64,000 nucleotides of DNA from Polynucleobacter sp. 15G-AUS-farblos (lineage in GTDB: Bacteria; Pseudomonadota; Gammaproteobacteria; Burkholderiales; Burkholderiaceae): contig NZ_JACVOM010000005.1 of assembly GCF_018882445.1 (NCBI RefSeq), positions 124,001 through 188,000 of the forward strand, given 5' to 3'. Both the position numbers and the translations under genes were made by a program. This document shows positions 61,916 through 64,000 of this stretch, piece after piece; position 1 is the first letter of the stretch; each line of letters starts with the position of its first letter. Below the pieces are notes generated by a model. That model ran no database searches. It was not told the origin of the DNA and saw nothing but the letters and a program-made list of their open reading frames with translations.

Positions 61916-62788
61916 ATGGAATGGTTTTTAAGCACAGAGGATTGGTATAAGTTAGTTTTCAATGAGGGGTATGCAGCCGGTAGAGTGGCTTTTGCATTAA
62001 TCATTTTCGCCATGCTCACTGAAGTTATTGCCTATAGAATTCAAAAAAAAGCTTACCCCTGGGAAGAGGCTGGTGTTAGTGTGGCACTGATGTCGGGGCA
62101 CTTGCTTGCTGGCGCCGCAGTTCATGGAATCGTCTTTGGAATTATTGCTTTTGGCGTATACCACTATCGATTATTTACATTAACAGTAGATATGAATCAT
62201 TGGTATATGGGAGTACTTCTATTTGTACTATGTGATTTTGCCTATTATGTAATGCATCGGGCTAGTCACTCTGTAAATTTTCTGTGGGGCTCTCACGCAG
62301 TTCATCATTCCGCCCAAAGAATGATTGTTTTGGCATCTATCAGATTGACATGGACTCCCTTGATATCGGGTGTTTTTCTATTCTATTTACCACTCGTATG
62401 GCTAGGCTTTACGCCCCAATGGGTCTATGGAATGGTAAGTGCATCTTTAGCCTATCAATTTTCTGTCCATACAGAATTGGTTCCACGTTTAGGGTGGCTT
62501 GAATATATTATTGACACGCCGTCAAATCACCGAGTGCATCATGGTACTAATGATATTTATATCAATAAGAATTTCGGTGGAATTTTGATGATTTGGGATC
62601 ATATCTTCGGCACATATCAAGCTGAGCTTGCCGATAACAAAGCTCAATTTGGATTAATTCCTGCGCTGCCTAGGCCCTCCAATGTGTTCGATATTGCTTT
62701 TGGGCAATATCGGAAGATAGCCAAAGGCCTCATAAATGCTCCAAGCTGGAAGGCGCGTCTCAATGTTTTTTTTGGGCCACCTCAGTAA
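61916..62788 (+). CDS. Sterol desaturase / fatty acid hydroxylase family protein
   Basis: A membrane di-iron enzyme of 290 residues with about four transmembrane segments and the three histidine clusters of the family: H-R-A-S-H (about 121), H-A-V-H-H (about 131) and H-R-V-H-H (about 203). Bacterial members hydroxylate or desaturate lipids, carotenoids or sphingolipid-like substrates. It is preceded by AGGTAATACAGG. The actual substrate is unknown; no sterol pathway is visible. Confidence 0.88.
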   Translation: MEWFLSTEDWYKLVFNEGYAAGRVAFALIIFAMLTEVIAYRIQKKAYPWEEAGVSVALMSGHLLAGAAVHGIVFGIIAFGVYHYRLFTLTVDMNHWYMGVLLFVLCDFAYYVMHRASHSVNFLWGSHAVHHSAQRMIVLASIRLTWTPLISGVFLFYLPLVWLGFTPQWVYGMVSASLAYQFSVHTELVPRLGWLEYIIDTPSNHRVHHGTNDIYINKNFGGILMIWDHIFGTYQAELADNKAQFGLIPALPRPSNVFDIAFGQYRKIAKGLINAPSWKARLNVFFGPPQ

Positions 62789-62850
62789 TTAGCGTTCAAT
62801 CATTTCAATTTCGCTTATAGTATTTTTTTCAGACATCGAAAGCATCTCAT

Positions 62851-64000
62851 ATGAATGATATTAAGCAGGTCACCGTTGGCTCTTATTTGGGTATACGTTT
62901 AGTACAGGCTGGCTTACGGGACTTCTTTACCGTTCCCGGTGACTTTACTTTAGTCTTACTAGATCAATTATTGGCAACGCCTGGTTTGCGCATGGTCAGT
63001 TGCTGTAATGAGCTCAATGCTGGATATGCGGCAGATGGCTATGCACGTACTGCAGGATTTTCAGCAGCCGTAGTTACCTACACTGTTGGCGGCTTAAGCT
63101 TAATCAATGCTGTGGCAGGTGCTTATGGTGATGATTTATCTTTATTGGCTATTTCAGGTGGGCCCAATTCAAATGACGCTCACGATCATCACAGAATTCA
63201 CCATACGATTGGTGAGTTAGATCTTTATCAAGCTGAGCGATGCTATGCCCCTGTAGTTGCAGCAGTATTTAATATTCGCCATTTGGAAGATGCAGCAAGA
63301 ATGATCGATGAAGCAATCGTCACTTGCTTGACCAAGAGAAAGCCTGTTTACCTTGAGATTGCTTGTAATTTGACAGGGCTAAACATCCCAGCGCCTACCC
63401 CCATGCAATTTCCATTGCCTGCTTTTAAGAGCGACCCAAGTACATTAGCGGCTGCAGTGGATGCTGCCAACAAACGCATTAATGCTGCTGTTAAGCCGGT
63501 AATAGTAGTAGGAGAAAAAATTAGACCCGCACAGTCAGCTGATGCGGTTGTAGGCGTAGTAAATGCAATGGCTTGCGCAATTGCTACTACGCCAGATGCA
63601 AAAGGAATTTTTCCAGAAGACCATCCTAATTTCTTGGGTACCTATTGGTCTGAAGTCAGCAGCCCCAATTGCTCAGAGATCATTGAGTCAAGTGATTGCC
63701 AGCTATTAGTGGGGGTGCAGCAAACCGATTACACAACGACTGGATGGACAGCACTATATAAGATGGGTAGTGCGATCAATATTGGGGTTGATCAAGTCAG
63801 CATGCCTGAGGGTGTTTTCACTCAGGTGTATATGTCTGATTTTTTAAATGCTTTAGCGGCTAAAGTATCTAAAAAAGAGGCTTCAATGCAAGAGTTCCTG
63901 CGTTACAAGGAGCCAATTGCTCCGGTACCGGTTGCAGCTGCAAATGATGTGTTGAATTTGAGAGAGTTAAGAAGGCAAATTCAGGGCATGATTAACTCAG
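62851..64000 (+). CDS. Pyruvate/indolepyruvate decarboxylase-like ThDP enzyme (3' end outside the window)
   Basis: The first 383 codons of a ThDP-dependent alpha-keto acid decarboxylase, open to the window edge. Recognisable parts are GSYLGIRLVQAGLRDFFTVPGDF, the catalytic-Glu segment CCNELNAGYAADGYAR, VVTYTVGGLSLINAVAGAYGDDL, the catalytic His pair in HRIHHTIGE and KRKPVYLEIACNL. The order and spacing resemble pyruvate decarboxylase of Zymomonas and Acetobacter. The C-terminal ThDP-Mg domain (GDGS motif) lies beyond the window, so completeness cannot be judged. It could decarboxylate pyruvate or an aromatic or branched keto acid. Confidence 0.88.
   Translation, partial: MNDIKQVTVGSYLGIRLVQAGLRDFFTVPGDFTLVLLDQLLATPGLRMVSCCNELNAGYAADGYARTAGFSAAVVTYTVGGLSLINAVAGAYGDDLSLLAISGGPNSNDAHDHHRIHHTIGELDLYQAERCYAPVVAAVFNIRHLEDAARMIDEAIVTCLTKRKPVYLEIACNLTGLNIPAPTPMQFPLPAFKSDPSTLAAAVDAANKRINAAVKPVIVVGEKIRPAQSADAVVGVVNAMACAIATTPDAKGIFPEDHPNFLGTYWSEVSSPNCSEIIESSDCQLLVGVQQTDYTTTGWTALYKMGSAINIGVDQVSMPEGVFTQVYMSDFLNALAAKVSKKEASMQEFLRYKEPIAPVPVAAANDVLNLRELRRQIQGMINS

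Noticed and set aside
1-64000. tRNA, rRNA, CRISPR arrays, insertion sequences, prophage or integrase genes
   Set aside because: Looked for on both strands; no cloverleaf-like T-loop context, repeat-spacer pattern, transposase or terminal repeats were found.

Overview
The window is a dense, AT-leaning, mostly plus-strand bacterial chromosome segment. The protein families point to a freshwater betaproteobacterium of the Burkholderiales, most likely Polynucleobacter or a close relative. The evidence is seven Bug-type tripartite-tricarboxylate receptors, CaiB/BaiF CoA-transferases, RraA-type aldolases, a FeS-BCP photolyase with its usual neighbours, and a PII-linked heavy-metal RND pump. This taxonomic call is inference. 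I see no rRNA, tRNA, CRISPR array, IS element or integrase.

Layout. (1) 1-18.5 kb: a 17-gene plus-strand catabolic cluster holding acyl-CoA ligase, hydrolase, enoyl-CoA hydratase/3-hydroxyacyl-CoA dehydrogenase fusion, two 2-hydroxyacid dehydrogenases, acyl-CoA dehydrogenase, MmgE/PrpD, class II aldolase, PDC-hydrolase-like amidohydrolase, CoA-transferase, crotonase, MDR reductase, RraA aldolase and four Bug receptors. The substrate is unknown, probably an imported organic acid degraded as a CoA thioester. (2) 18.5-23.6 kb: a photolyase island (TIGR03643 protein, FeS-BCP photolyase, DUF2256, SDR, DCC protein) in which two genes carry the same 28-bp element at the same distance from the start codon, followed by DUF2452, HPP and DUF1348 genes. 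(3) 23.6-27.5 kb: cyanate uptake and degradation (ABC transporter plus cyanase), ended by a strong terminator. (4) 27.5-29.5 kb: a dihaem cytochrome c and a lipoprotein sorbosone-dehydrogenase-like protein, minus strand. (5) 29.8-39.8 kb: a second CoA-thioester catabolic region with three more Bug receptors, an amidase and a BadI/MenB-like crotonase. (6) 41.0-50.2 kb: wecB-nfrB-nfrA-DUF4434-GGDEF/EAL, apparently a self-contained c-di-GMP-controlled Nfr-type polysaccharide secretion locus behind a long, possibly structured leader. (7) 50.3-58.0 kb: a NhaR-like regulator, an HPF/RaiA-like protein, and an RND heavy-metal efflux operon (outer-membrane factor, adaptor, pump, PII-like protein) preceded by what I read as a yybP-ykoY manganese riboswitch. 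(8) 58-64 kb: small housekeeping and unknown genes, a sterol-desaturase-family protein, and the 5' part of a pyruvate-decarboxylase-like ThDP enzyme.

The most interesting items are the manganese riboswitch in front of an RND pump with an atypical proton-relay motif and a PII partner, the self-contained Nfr polysaccharide locus, and the duplicated promoter-like element in the photolyase island, whose position suggests leaderless mRNAs.
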